Positions 52,770 through 64,000 of a stretch of DNA of 64,000 bases are shown in pieces. Under the pieces are notes generated by a model, which was given only the letters and a program-made list of their open reading frames with translations, was not told the DNA's origin and did not search any database. The position numbers were made by a program, and so were the translations under genes. Origin of the DNA: Plasmopara viticola (Eukaryota; Oomycota; Peronosporomycetes; Peronosporales; Peronosporaceae); assembly GCA_001695595.3 (NCBI GenBank), contig MBPM02000010.1, positions 1,426,001 to 1,490,000 of the forward strand, read 5' to 3'. Position 1 is the stretch's first letter. Each line of letters opens with the position of its first letter.

Positions 52770-52890
52770 AGTTTGCAATGTGACGTCATTGATAAATCCA
52801 GATGTGCAAATATGAGTAACTATATAAATAAGAGGGCCTCCCATTCCACTATGAAAGCTGACGAAATAAATAGCATACGATCTTTGGCGC
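52770..52890 (+). pseudogene. Short gypsy reverse-transcriptase fragment
   Basis: The DNA around tgcaatgtgacgtcattgat parallels 58085 and 48543. The frame reads QCDVIDK...RASHSTMK, matching the RT N-terminus. Confidence 0.4.
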
Positions 52891-53084
52891 GATAAAATAT
52901 TGTGATGCGATGCTAATTGGTGACAAGAGCTCAAACGTTTACGCGATAATATGTTGCTGATGCTGCAAATTACTACAACAATGCACTATCAAAGGTACTT
53001 CAAATATCGTTGCAGTTGATTGTACAGTGTTAATGCGATTGTCGTATTGTGTGGCGCTATGAATTACCTATTGAAGTGGTAAAT

Positions 53085-53326
53085 GCATCTGCAGGTCTCT
53101 AACGAGTCTCGCCCTCGACGCGACGGTCTCCAGCACCAGGGCGCCACCTGGGCTCTTACCAAGTCAGAACTACACAAAATAATGGAAGACCCTCACGGCC
53201 TCGGTGCTGGCTGCACTGCCAGCCGAACGAGACCCGACGTATGCGGACACCACTCTATGCCGTGGACTAGCCATAGAGCCTAGCACGTGCATAACTTGGC
53301 AACGCGATAACGTAATACAATACAAT
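53085..53326 (+). mobile_element. SINE-like element, copy 4 (5'-truncated)
   Basis: It begins inside the element at gcatctgcaggtctctaacg and keeps the 3' end cgtaatacaatacaat. The first ~85 bp are missing, as expected from incomplete reverse transcription. A small deletion lies near 53275. No convincing target duplication. Confidence 0.7.
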
Positions 53327-55855
53327 TGACTTGGGCTCAGCAAGAGGTACAGAGAAGCGTCACAAAGTATGTCAAGCTAAGTGCGAGTTTTGTCTTGTGG
53401 CTCGCACCTAATTAGTTTTAAGTTCTGTCAAAAAATGTCAGAATTTAAACCCGCAAGACTGTGGACGATGTCGTACACAAGGTTTTTAAAGTCATCATGT
53501 CTTTTTAAATAAGCTGAAAAGCGCGCAGACTTGTATCGACGCTTTCTGGTGATGAAGACGAATCTCCGTTTTCGACTGCAAGTACGGTCTCAATGATCGA
53601 GCGCACTTGATTCACATCACCTTGCTTTTATCCAATATAGAAAGGTTTTTAAAGAGGCCTGAAAGGCATGCAAGTACATGTTTGCCAAAAGGACCCTTGT
53701 ATTTTAGTGTGCGGGCGCGGTTTGGTCCAAGTTTCTATACTCTATTACTTTGATAGATTCTATGACTCGTTGTTTGTTTGTGAGGGGTTGAGCTAAGCCT
53801 GTTTTTGCTTGTTTTAGATCGGCGAAAAGACTCTAATCTCGAATCTATAACTTGCAATTGCTGTACACGTCATCCGGTAAGGGAGCACGCAAAATGCGAC
53901 GCACGGATGTGTCAGTAGACTGCTCCGGTGGAAGCAGCGCATACAGAGTCCAATCAAATAAATTGTTGGGCCTCGGCTTGGTGTTAGCAGCTGCAAGCAG
54001 GCGAGCAGGGTAAGTGTTTCCTACCTTTTCTCAACACAAACTAATATTAAGGCTGGTGGATTGTGAGGCTTGCGTTCCCGACATTCCGATCAGAGGGCAA
54101 CCGACGCGCTCGACACGAGTGGGCTTACGAGCGACCAAATTCTCATTCGGCGGTATAGCTCATTTCCTCCGAGTTGTTGTATGGAGTGCATCCCACAATG
54201 TGATATCTCGGCGGTGCTGTCTGGTGTAGATCCCAGCGATGCACTGTTTACGGACGACAAGACTGTCGGTCCGTTATTAAAAGCTTGGAGGTTCATCCAT
54301 ATTTGCTTAGTTGGCTTGTGTGAAGAGGCACACGTCACAGCGGTGATGTCGGGTAGACAGAAAGTTCAAATATTAATACTCAATGAGTATAGAGTATTGA
54401 TGAAAAAAAGTGTCGCGAGATTACACAAGCCGAGTCTGTATCCCTTTAGTTACTAATATTACAGTGTGCGACATCGCTTACTATTTTCGACGTCAAGATC
54501 TAGGGTATTGGGGATCTTTGAGATGAGTTCTGCTCGCGTCCTCAACGTATCCAACCTTGAAGGCGGGGAGCTTTGTCTTGATGAAGATGCTGATCATTTC
54601 GAATCAAAGCATTTACGACGTCAAAACAAACTTATTAAAATTGAGCCTCAAGCCTTCATGAGCTCATAACTTTTTGTCAGCCTTGTAACTTTCGCGTAGG
54701 TGCTCCGAGTGAGGGTAATGCCGAAGACCCTGCTAGATCTTAGAGTTGTGTGGGTGTCTCTCTTTGAATATTCTCTTTCGTCAAAAAACTTATGTCGTTT
54801 GCCAGTTGTTTAATTGAAAGCCTCTTTTGAATCGTTCCACCATGTAAGAGTTCATGCCTGATAAAAAGTTGTTAATGGCAAAGCCATTGCTCGACAGTAG
54901 CTTCATTTTTAATCCTCAACTCGACTGTGTCATATGGCGGATGCGCCTCTCATCTAAGCACGAAAGTATTTTTTTGGATGCCGCCTGAAACCTTTTTTTT
55001 CGTACGTGTGCTTCTCTTCTTCACTCAAACTCACCATTACGCCCCTTGGCTTAAGCTATACTAAAGAGGAACATCGTTCATTCTATGCACGATATGCGTT
55101 GTGGTAGCCTAATTAACATGAGGTCACTTTCATTATGCTACCGAAAAATGAGTGCACACTTCATTCGCGTCGTCAAAGAGCCAACGCTTGACAACATTTT
55201 GACAGAAATCTTAGAATTGGTCTAACCCGTACGAGTCACGTCATATACAAACCTCGATCAAAAAGCATATCTAGGAGTACGTGGAGTGGTTGCGTGACGT
55301 CAGCAACATGATAGCTAGCAATCGTGAGCCTTCAGTCGCAGCTCGCAGCGTTGGCACTAAAAGGTGTTAGTGGCTAAAACTTAGTAAAAGCGGACCTCTA
55401 TTTAACCCAGTCCCACGACCCAAATTTGATTAAGTGGGCTAGATACTTTTGCAAGGCGCATGTGACCTAACTTAGATATACCTAGATCAAAAGTGCATGT
55501 GATTCCGCGTAGGCAAAATCAGACCTTATGTACTGGAAGCATGACATCCGACGACCGAGGTTGACGCGATCACCACGGTCACTTAGGATTTTAAATGCAA
55601 CGACCGCGTTGATCTAAATTGTCTTCGGCATGAAGCTATCGGCGCTGGTGCTGAAGATTAGACGTAAAAAGACGACTTAACGTAGAATCTATGCCAAAAT
55701 ATCGAATAATAAAAGTAAGGCCCGGGTGGGACACTATCTAACTATATCTGCGCACGAGTCAAAAACGAAGACAAATGTTTTTGATGACATGTTCGTTCGT
55801 TTTTGTGACAGCGTAGAAAGCAAATGGCTGGTTTGTGTAACAAAGTCGAGAAATA
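53327..55855. other. Gene-free stretch
   Basis: The longest plus frame is 54070-54456 (128 codons, non-repeat, no motif). A 67-codon frame at 54466-54669 has an acidic middle but no signal peptide or RXLR motif. Nothing supported. Confidence 0.35.
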
Positions 55856-56053
55856 GTGACTTCTCTTGCTTCATTGCAAAACAGCTCAGGACGTGAGCCT
55901 GACATGTCTATAGACGGGATGGGATCATTGGTTACGAGTTTGGCACTGGTGCGAATGAAGCAACAGAGTGTGACTCTGGCTGTGTCTAAGCTCGATGGAA
56001 AAGCAGACGAATGGACACTCACGTGCAATGCCTTATCTTTCCTTCTGGAATAA
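55856..56053 (+). pseudogene. gypsy gag fragment
   Basis: A 65-codon frame ends ALVRMKQQSVTLAVSKLDGK, then ADEWTLTC, resembling the conserved 'AVxKLxGxAxxWALTC' segment of gypsy gag. The rest of gag is not readable. Confidence 0.5.
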
Positions 56054-58084
56054 GCTGAAGCATAAGCGGATGCAAATCATTCTATGTGTATCGTGTACGG
56101 TCCCGATTTTTTAATACTTTGCGAAGGATATTGCCAAAGATTACAAACTCTGATGCTAGCTTTCTCCGAGAAGGCAGCCACCGATTTATGGTAGGACTGC
56201 GCACTGGCACGACTTGAGCAAAGTTTCTCGCTCTCTTTTGAAAAGGGCGTAAAAGGGGGACCTCGTCTTATTGGCTGCACGGGCAGGAGAAATTTTGCAG
56301 ATATGGGGCCTATCAAGAGTTATGTTGATGATAAGGAGGAAGTCTCCAAACTTTGGGGTGGTGTCCGTATGTTTGGAATGTGGTGATACCCGCCGTTTTC
56401 GGTGGGACATCGCTTGTGCCGAGTAAACCAGGGTTCACGGAGCCAATTTTATGAGTGACTTGTCCTTTATAGTACCGCAAAGAAGTGGCACGACCTAGTG
56501 AGCGAGGTGTGGTGCTTCGGAAAATTAAATCTTCTGAAAAAATTTAACGAGAAATGATTGGCCGATAAGTATCAGTCTGATAAGCTTCGAACAGATCGTG
56601 TATACAATAGCTTACTGCTGACCATTCTTGGATTGTATGAGGCGAAAGTCGTTCTCTACAATTGTTCTACGTAAATAACGTGTCCTTTTACTGTCATCCA
56701 ATGAGCCTCGTCCCTTGTCCCTTGGCTAAAAGCATATCCTGCCATGTACGGCATGCAGCGAGCACTGTTCTCTCCTAGCCCTCTTCAGTGGATAACGGTC
56801 TACACTCTATAAAGCGATAGGGCCTTGCCTTCGCTATTTTCGCTTATAAGCATGCATCGAGTGCTGTCGTACAAGCACCACTTAGTATATAAATTATCAC
56901 TTCACAGTTGAAACTCTTGTCTTCGGCATTGTCAGTGTCCATCCATGACTTTAAAGTACTCAACTCGCCGACAGGCTTGGTTCAGTGTCTGCTCCCACTT
57001 CTTGGGAGAGGAGTGTTGATGAATGCAGCCTAACTTTACTAGGAGCAAAGTGGGGGTCAAGCAACCTAAAAGTTGTGGTGCTCCCGCATATCCACCCGAG
57101 AATAAGGCCATGTCCTGCATAAATTTTAGTGTTTAATGTTTTCGAGACCGACCTATATTCATCGAGAATCTCGATATACTTTTCTGTCACTATGCGAACA
57201 GCGGGAATTTCACTTTGGCGCACTTGTGGAGCCTCTGTATGTGACTGACTACCTTTGGCATAAAAGCATTTAAGGTTATTGTCCGACTCCCCCGTGTCAA
57301 CGAAGACAGACAGTGCTTACTAAAACCCTGCACGACTATCTCAACCACGTACAACACCGGCAGGCTGGCCCTGACGATGAGCGAAAGTTGACATGGATAG
57401 CATTGGATGTTTGTATGGTGTGCTATGGGGGACAATGTGCGAGGTTTTGGGGGCAACGTCGTTTGATTTTGGTGGAGTGGCACACATTTTGGTAGGTGGA
57501 GGCTCCGGTGAGCTAAGCTCTTTGTTGGATTTAGGTTCGGATGTCGGTGCGTCGATACACTATCTTGGTGAGTGTGACACGAGGAAATGCTTTGAAACCG
57601 TCGATCTCATTGAGGTGAAGACGACAAAGCATCTCGGTCATCGAGAAGCGCAGAGCGTCTCGGTCCTAGGTAGAGTTGTCGAAAATTAATGTTTGCACCT
57701 AGCTATACACCATATAAGGAAAGGTTTCGTTACGGGCGGAAGCAAGATTGGCATATGATCTTTTTCTTTTGTGAATACTAAGATTAAGCTGAACGAGATG
57801 TTTATATTATGAACTATATTTACTAATATATTTTTCAGTTTGGAAAACATGTTGGCTGGAACAACTCGCATCTCCACCGTCATTAATTTGTATCTATAAC
57901 AATATATGGCCAAAAATCAAATAATTTGATTTAAAAAAAACAAGCCCTCAAAGTTTTCGGGGAATTGTACAGCTGACAGTAACTCGAGGTAGAGGTCATT
58001 CGGACTAAAACGAGATAATTTCTCATCACTTTTGGATGAAAGGTAATTAAAGACTTCATGAAGGCGCTTACTTTAGCAAAGGCA

Positions 58085-58300
58085 CAGTGTGACGTCATTG
58101 ACGCATTGATTTGAGCAAAGCAAGAGGCAAGAAGTGTAAGAAGAGCAAGTTCCCTACTCCACTACGGCATTCTGTACAAATGCGAAACGACAAGCCCGGA
58201 ACATAGAATTTACTGAGACTCAGCATGACGGGATGCACAGTGTATGGTAAGATCGACTATTCGACGGGTATAGAACGATATTTAGATCGGCTCTTCTTAC
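58085..58300 (+). pseudogene. gypsy reverse-transcriptase fragment
   Basis: It starts QCDVIDA and continues with stops to DRLFDGY and a WYFIG block, paralleling the RT at 48543-49010. Confidence 0.45.
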
Positions 58301-58899
58301 GAAAGAGTGGTATTTCATTGGCCGCGGTCATAAGTACGAGCGATTAGCTCTAGGAATTACTCGACATGCGTTCTAAAAATATTTGCAACATTTATTCGCT
58401 TTGTGATGCAACTGTCCAGGTCTCATTGGGCGCACTTGCGTACATATTTTAATGCCGTTTCTGTTTACAGTCGTAGAGAGCACAGTAAGACAGACGAAGT
58501 AAGCCACATTGTCTGCTTGCGATCAGTATTCAAGTACATACGCTTAAAGCAACCGTAACTAGATATATCGTCGGCTCCAAAAAATCCCTTATGCGATTAC
58601 TATATTTAAAAATTAGCCTTCAGACAGAGACCACCAGGCTTGTAAATTGGCCGGCTTCTGCAAACGTATGGTGCGAATGACGCAATGTTAGTGAGGCTAA
58701 GGGATTGGAAAAGTCTTAAAGACACCTTGTTTTGAGGCCAGAAAGGCCTTTCGGTCTTGTCAATGACGAGTCAGATTTTGCCTTCTGAGCGCACTGCTAC
58801 AAATAGACGCCATAAACAAGATTCAGTATTTGTGCTCAACTGTCAGCAGCTCGGGGTGAGATCAACAATTCGCGATCCAGACCGACCTGCATCGCTACG

Positions 58900-59040
58900 T
58901 ACTAAAGCATAGCCTGCAGAGACTGGCCGAAAGTTTTTCCTTTCGAGTGTACAATTTCTAGATGAAGTACGAGCCAGGTAAGCTAAATGTCTTGACTGAT
59001 GTTTTAATACGTCGCCTAGACTATGAGCCAGCTCACTTTA
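58900..59040 (+). pseudogene. gypsy RNase H end and integrase linker
   Basis: SLQRLAESFSFRVYNF is followed by KYEPGKLNVLTDVLIRRLDY and EPAHF. This is the highly conserved 'xYxPGKxNVxADALSRRxDYEP' junction of Ty3/gypsy polyproteins, still nearly intact. Confidence 0.8.
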
Positions 59041-59542
59041 TAACAATGATATGTTCTCCATTCTATCTTATAAGGGCCGCGTATTCGTGTGAGTAACTCT
59101 GTTAAAGACTATAAGAAGCGATGAGTTGAGAATCTCGAGATAGAAGTTGCTGGCGTGATTAAGCAAAAGGCTACATCGGCTCCTAATGGAAGCCGGGCTA
59201 TCACACTCAAAAGAAGTGTTTTCTAATTATAAGAACTTTAATGATATGATATCCTTGTGAAGCTTAAAATTGGTCGTTTAGGGGTGACTTTGGTCGAGAG
59301 AGGACTTAGGGCTTTGTAAGCACCCATGCGCATACGTGCGCACATGCGAAGTGTGCAAACGGGCAAACATCACGCTGGCAAACTTATAGGTGCCACTTCC
59401 ATTTTTAAAATTAGTTAAACGAAGTTTGCTTTCGGCCTTCCAAAAGTAGCACTTTGATCTTCAATGATCGATTAAGCAAAATGGCTCAATTAATGGCTAT
59501 ACAAGGATGTCAAAGCAGCAACGCTGTTCCCCCATCATCTTA

Positions 59543-59920
59543 TCAGACAACATGGACTCACATAGTCGGTTGCAACGGACCGAAATCCCCGCTTCACATG
59601 CATTTATAAGTATCCAAAGCGTAATTGGCACCAAGCTGGACATTTAAAGGCGATCCAATTCAAGACCGATGGTAAGATGAAGCGAGAATCGTATCGTTAA
59701 AGGAATTACGCAGTGTTTGCGCGGGCACTTCAAGGCGTTGGAGATGCATGCTTCCACTTTGCCAAAATGACTCTTATGCATTACGTCGCTCTTCATGAAT
59801 GGATAGCCACACCTCGCGTTTCGCTAATACAAACAATTGTGACTTTTGGCTTGATGAAGGAGGAACTCGTCGATATTAGCCCTATCACAATGTGTGAACA
59901 CGACAACGACTTCGCCTGAG
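59543..59920 (+). pseudogene. gypsy integrase fragment
   Basis: SDNMDSHS, IGTKLDI, RRSNSRPMVR and SENRIVK follow one another with stops, paralleling 'SDRDxxF...LGTKLxMSTAxHPQTDGQTERVNR' of the integrase core. Confidence 0.6.
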
Positions 59921-60000
59921 TATTTCAAGACAGAAACGAGATAAGATTGATGAAAGCGGAGACATAAAGGGAAAAGTTGTTATGACTGATAGTAAAAAAA

Positions 60001-61000
60001 TTACAATTCGGACAAATGTTAGATATCTACCCACCGATGCAATTAGTGCTGTCAAAGACTTAAATGCACCCGCGTTCCATTGTATTATCCAGATTTAAAG
60101 CCGAAAAAGGACGCTTAATATCCCTACAAGAGCAGTGCTTCATGCAAGCTTACTTGAAATATACTATGGCTCAGGCTGCGTGAATGCGGAGAAGTGATTA
60201 TAGCCACGGAAATACGATCAATCAGTCTAGCCTCTGGGCCATAATAGCCACAACGTCTTAATATAGGGGCGCGAAGCAAGGTACATTCTTGCGGAACAAT
60301 GCGACTTTGCCTTCGAAAATTAAGGCTCAGATTCGGCTAAATAGACATGAAGATGTCGGAGCAAAGATTTCCAGTACTTGTCTGGATAAATGCGGTTTAG
60401 GTTTTCGGCGTTACATTTTGTCAGCTTCTAAAGTTGCATACATCACAAATTACGCTCTAGGGAAAAACCTTCAGTACCCTACATGAGCGAAGAATATCGC
60501 TCTTCTCCCCTTCTGCTTGATAAAAAGGGCAAGGTCCACTTCCGCGCGGAGTGCATTCGTTTCGCGTGACGCCTTCATTAGGGTGATTAGTGAATAGGAG
60601 GGATATCTCCACTTCTACAGCCTGTGATACTGAAAAGAGCAGGACATGGATCACCAACGATTTTTAACGTCCAATAATAGGAGCTAACAAGGGATATAGT
60701 GTTTGTACAATATTAGCCCACAGGGATCTTGAAGATGAATTAAACAAACTCCAGTTCATATTTGGTGGAGTTTTCGTTAAGAACCCTCTTTCATCAAATG
60801 TAATATTGATAAATTGGAAGAGGTTTCTTTTAAACGGTTAGGCAGTCTGATGTATATGGGAGAATGGTAGCAATGTACATTTATTATGGAAAAATCTACC
60901 TTGAATCGCAACTTTTCACCCAAAATGAAAAAAAGACCTACGAAGTAAAAAAATTGAAAAATAAAAAAACAAAATAATTTAATTAACTCACTCAAGAATA
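60001..61000. other. Gene-free stretch
   Basis: 3' flank of the gypsy relic; short frames and an A/T-rich tract near 60950. Confidence 0.35.
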
Positions 61001-61009
61001 ATACTTTAA

Positions 61010-61263
61010 TGCTGCGCATTACTGGTGCATTGACACTTGTTGTGTCACAGCCGCCGCATTGATAAACACTTTTTGGCGCGTCAACTTCTAATGTAGCATG
61101 CTGTGTTCGATTCGTTTCGTTTTGGGTCGACCTTTCCTTTTGACGGATTTGGTCGAAGATGCTCACTCTTTACCAAATCACTTTTTGTCAAATGTTTTCG
61201 ATTCGAGTGCTTCATCGTAGGCAAGTGGATACGTGTAGTTGACCACACATCCCTAGATAACAA
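61010..61263 (-). pseudogene. Possible MULE transposase C-terminus relic
   Basis: Frames on the minus strand give RIHLPTMKHSNRK, then (shifted) KRKGRPKTKRIEHS, then (shifted) VYQCGGCDTTSVNAPV. The basic GRPKTKRI segment followed by a C-x2-C knuckle remnant is typical of the tail of MULE transposases. No terminal repeats were found nearby. Confidence 0.35.
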
Positions 61264-62240
61264 TTCCGCACGTGACAGCTATTTTAAAAGCCTAAGAGCT
61301 GCTATGAGGTGTCGACATGGAGCATATATGTCCTTCACATAATCGCATGTACAGGTACCACTAGTACCGGGTACCTCTTGCATATATCACTCTCTGAAAG
61401 AGCGCATATCTTCCTGCACGATTTCTTTGTGTAAGGCGTAGCGTGACCCTGTCACAGTAGCCACTACAATAAGCTGTATGTATGATGCATTGTTAAGCTT
61501 AATGGCGTACCATTATATTTAAACTTATTTCGGTGGGGCGTAGCACCATTTTGCGAGCAAAATTCGATCGAAATGCATTTTGACGTACGACTTTGAAGTG
61601 TCGCTACACCAAAAGGTTAAATCATAGTAAAAAAAACGCTGGCGCTATAAGGTATGCTATAGCTGCGAGCAGTAAATATTACAGCAAGCGACCATGTAAC
61701 CAGTGACGAAACAACCGTGATGAGTTAAATGTGTAAGGAAACTACGTGGCGGTAAATCTAAACTTATTAAAGTTTTGGCTGCCCACAAGATAGAAGGGTA
61801 AACAAAGTTTCGGCTGGACGAGAGCACTTAAGTCTGTTGGAAGACGAGAAATGAAGACGTCGCTAGCTGTTACGGGGTCACAGTGTACCTTGCATCGAGG
61901 AAGCGCCCAGGGACTTTTACAATTAAATTCCAGTAGATTTAGGTCAAAACACAAATATATCGCGGGCTATTAATCAATCTTGATACACATGGAACAATCA
62001 AGCCATTATGACGTGTATAATATTTTTTTGAGGAATTGAGATGTTGTACGGTCACAAATAAGTCCTTCCTGTCGATTTAGACATGTTCAGACGCAAAAGA
62101 ACCGCAAGAAAATCCTTGAAATCGCTTTTAGAGCGCAGAGTTGCGCACTAGCCTCAAAATGACATTATGTCACTCGTAAGTGCAACTTCAAGCAAGGACT
62201 GGGCCGAAAGACAAATTAAACGACCATAGTGGTAGACTTA
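61264..62240. other. Gene-free stretch
   Basis: No recognised motif. The minus frame at 61954-61742 (70 codons) is unassigned. Confidence 0.35.
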
Positions 62241-62321
62241 GGCCCACGAAGATCCCAACTCGTAGATGATCTTCTTTTCTATGCAAAGAAGATCATCTAC
62301 GAGTTAGGATCTTTGTGGGCC
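62241..62321. repeat. 81-bp near-perfect hairpin (inverted repeat)
   Basis: Arms 62241-62277 and 62285-62321 are 37 bp each with two mismatches and a 7-nt loop (tctatgc). The core aactcgtagatgatcttct pairs perfectly with its partner. No obvious target-site duplication flanks it, so it is either a tiny foldback element or a transcribed hairpin. Confidence 0.85.
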
Positions 62322-62582
62322 TTTTCACGAAGGTTGCGTTGCCACATTCTAACGCCTACCCAAAAAATTAGCCTTCAATAGTGCTATTAGCTGTAAAAGT
62401 ATCTATTGTTGTCATTCGCCAATGCCCTTTCCTTAGGCAGTTTCTCGTACTTGACCTTAATCAGCGCACCAGAGTGCAACATGTGCTTGGCTAGAATGTC
62501 TTTCGAAAAGGCGACACATGTCTCAAAAAGTACTACCCCATCTCAATATTGGCGTACGACGGACTTGCTAAGGCCCTTTTTA

Positions 62583-62864
62583 TCATGACGCAAGTGAAAT
62601 AAGTTGATTAAGTCGGACATAGACCGTGTTCGAGTCGTGCTTGTAGATAACTTTGTGCTCCATGACTAATCTGCCCATAATATTTTCTGAGGAGTTAGGT
62701 GAAAAAACGACACTATGGACTTCTAATTGTACCGTCATTTGTTGCTTAAGTCGAATAGGGCGGAGTGGCAAGCTTAAAGACTCGCATTTATCCACAATAA
62801 ATTGTGTCAACCACTTAATTGTCAGCTTTTCAGATAAATTTTGCAAAAAAACGTCTTTTTTCAA
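62583..62864 (-). pseudogene. Possible copia-type protease relic
   Basis: A 93-codon minus-strand frame contains MTVQLEVHSVVFSPNSSENI, then MGRLVMEHKVIYKHD. This resembles the end of copia proteases ('xVxFSPNxxxNLxSxGxLVxxG'). The DSG active site would lie upstream and is not seen. Confidence 0.4.
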
Positions 62865-62949
62865 CTTTCAGAGTATTCACTTGCAGAGTCGATTGGATAT
62901 TTTCATGTCGCAAGTAAATCAGAGTTTGTACGTGGCAATTGCTGCAACC

Positions 62950-62965
62950 TCACTTCCTAATTTGC
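62950..62965 (+). promoter_or_regulatory. Oomycete INR + FPR core promoter
   Basis: TCACTTCCTAATTTGC joins an initiator (TCACTTC, fits YCAYTYY) directly to a flanking promoter region (AATTTGC, fits MWTTTNC). It lies ~40 nt upstream of the ATG at 62991. This bipartite core is characteristic of oomycetes. Confidence 0.75.
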
Positions 62966-62990
62966 GTCTTTTGTCACACATTGACCTACC

Positions 62991-64000
62991 ATGGGCAATT
63001 CTTCGTCTTCCCCAGCATCAAATCCCGAAATCTCGGTCCTAGACGTCGAGCTCGAGATCGTGTCGGCCAAGGACATTGCAGCGGGCGACTACTTCGACAT
63101 GAAGGCCGCTCTCAAGGGCAAAGTCGCCTCCAGCGACGCTTATGCGTTGGTTGAGGTGGCCGGTCAAAAGTTGGCTTGGACCCGTCCCATTTTTGACACC
63201 CGCGAGCCCGTGTGGAACGAAAAGTTTTTTTTCAGAAATGTCAAACCCGACACCGTCTGCAAACTTTTCCTGCTGGACGAGGACTTTGATGGTGACGACG
63301 CCCTTGGACAGACGCAGTTCACTGCGGTCAATACCGACGGCTCGGTCACGACGTTTAAGTTGCCTATTAATCGCAACGAAAAGCCAGCTGGAAACATTAT
63401 TGTCAACGTCAAATCGCATTTTACCAAGGCGCACGGCAACGGTCAGTTGCAGCAGTACGGACCTGTGCACTACTCGACCCACTTGAGTGTTACCTCTGGC
63501 ATCCTGACGCAATCCATGACGGACGACGCTAAATTGCAATCTTCAGCATACCATGTGCAATTGCACAACATTTCCCAGTTGCTGCCGCATGATCAAGAGT
63601 GGAATAAAAATTATCCAACCATCCAAAAAATCTTTTCGCCTGATCATCCAGAGTCTCCTGTACTACGCAAAGCCATTGCCACGGAGCACGAAGTGGTGTA
63701 CCGACACGCGAGTACCACTCAGTACGGTCTGCTTGACAACCCGTCCGACTTTTTCAAGCTAATCAATCACGGCGAGCGACTCGAAAAGCGTGTGCTGTTT
63801 ACGTACGCCATCACTCCAACGGGCTGGTACTTTTCTGAAACGGGCGCAGCCTTCTTCAAGGACATGCTGTCAAAGCACATGTTGCAATCGGGTGCCGCAT
63901 TTTCAGTCAAGTACGCGGGAGAGTTTCACATTGAAAAGAGTCTTTTCGGCAAGTACAAGCTCGTGATCGACAACAACAGTGGCACGTACGCACCCCCAAA
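62991..64000 (+). CDS. N-myristoylated C2-domain protein, N-terminal 336 residues (runs off the window)
   Basis: The frame from ATG 62991 is open to the window edge. MGNSSS fits an N-myristoylation signal (Gly2, Ser6). Residues ~17-140 form a C2 domain: LDVELEIVSAKDI, SSDAYALVEVAG, FDTREPVWNEKFFF, and LFLLDEDFDGDDALG, with the acidic cluster that usually binds calcium. The following ~200 residues include LLDNPSDFFKLINHG, GWYFSETGAAFFKDM and, at the edge, KLVIDNNSGTYAP, a motif I associate with conserved eukaryotic C2 proteins. A membrane-associated, calcium-dependent lipid-binding role is inferred; the exact function is unknown. Codon choice is cleaner and more G/C-rich than in the surrounding relics. 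It starts just 41 nt after a textbook oomycete core promoter. Confidence 0.85.
   Translation, partial: MGNSSSSPASNPEISVLDVELEIVSAKDIAAGDYFDMKAALKGKVASSDAYALVEVAGQKLAWTRPIFDTREPVWNEKFFFRNVKPDTVCKLFLLDEDFDGDDALGQTQFTAVNTDGSVTTFKLPINRNEKPAGNIIVNVKSHFTKAHGNGQLQQYGPVHYSTHLSVTSGILTQSMTDDAKLQSSAYHVQLHNISQLLPHDQEWNKNYPTIQKIFSPDHPESPVLRKAIATEHEVVYRHASTTQYGLLDNPSDFFKLINHGERLEKRVLFTYAITPTGWYFSETGAAFFKDMLSKHMLQSGAAFSVKYAGEFHIEKSLFGKYKLVIDNNSGTYAPP

Larger units (their letters stand above)
55856..60000 (+). mobile_element. Decayed Ty3/gypsy retrotransposon
   Basis: Motifs appear in gypsy order on one strand: gag (55.9-56.05 kb), RT (58.1-58.3 kb), RNase H/integrase junction (58.9-59.04 kb) and integrase (59.54-59.92 kb). 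Stops and shifts are frequent throughout. I did not find LTRs, so the ends are approximate. Confidence 0.65.

Noticed and set aside
54466..54669. Small acidic frame with HLRRQNK, considered as effector
   Set aside because: No signal peptide, and the motif does not fit RXLR.
57190..57689. Overlapping open frames on both strands (97-98 codons)
   Set aside because: They lie inside the gypsy relic span, and neither strand shows a recognisable motif.
62406..62588. Plus frame with CNMCLARMSFEKATH, resembling a copia pre-integrase knuckle
   Set aside because: It lies on the strand opposite the copia-like protease relic; probably coincidence.
63039..63539. 166-codon minus-strand frame
   Set aside because: It is a shadow of the well-supported plus-strand C2-domain gene.
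1..64000. tRNA, rRNA, CRISPR array, riboswitch
   Set aside because: I found no cloverleaf, rRNA segment or spaced direct-repeat array by eye. A covariance-model search would be needed to exclude tRNAs fully.

Overview
This window looks like nuclear DNA of a plant-pathogenic oomycete (Peronosporales; Phytophthora or downy-mildew type). The evidence is an initiator plus flanking-promoter core upstream of one gene, short 59-83 nt introns, proteins of the oomycete bZIP/START-like family often annotated as 'M96 mating-specific', a FAR1/MULE transposase, and many decayed Ty3/gypsy pieces. No species can be named from sequence alone. There is no bacterial operon structure and no CRISPR array.

Layout. 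The two edges carry ordinary partial genes: a putatively secreted protein on the minus strand (1-567) and an N-myristoylation/C2-domain protein on the plus strand (62991 to the end). Between them lie about 62 kb of gene-poor, repeat-rich DNA. It holds two apparently intact spliced genes: a bZIP plus START-like protein (17611-19363, +, three exons, 534 aa) and a divergent START-like relative (45332-44047, -, three exons, 381 aa). Two dead copies of the same family are also present: one at 3083-1173 (-) and one at 20884-19444 (-), which lies tail-to-tail with the intact plus-strand copy.

Mobile DNA dominates. A 2.8 kb Mutator-like element (3411-6185) keeps 52-bp terminal inverted repeats, but its transposase frame has about six lesions. 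A roughly 320-bp SINE-like repeat occurs four times. One copy has a perfect 13-bp target-site duplication, and two tandem copies share a single outer 12-bp duplication just upstream of the 45.3 kb gene. Ty3/gypsy protease, reverse transcriptase, RNase H and integrase relics are recognisable by eye between 37 and 60 kb. A copia-like protease relic and a second MULE C-terminus lie near 61-63 kb. Two heavily diverged copies of an unnamed repeat sit at about 9.1-9.8 and 30.85-31.4 kb.

Other structures are a near-perfect 37-bp-arm hairpin at 62241-62321 and a decaying minisatellite at 51.26-51.69 kb. The rest (large parts of 7-17, 21-37, 40.5-42, 46-47.8, 49-51 and 53.3-55.8 kb) shows only short, stop-riddled frames. 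I see no clear candidate for a wholly new biological system. The most interesting items are the family of live and dead bZIP/START genes, the SINE dimer, and the hairpin.
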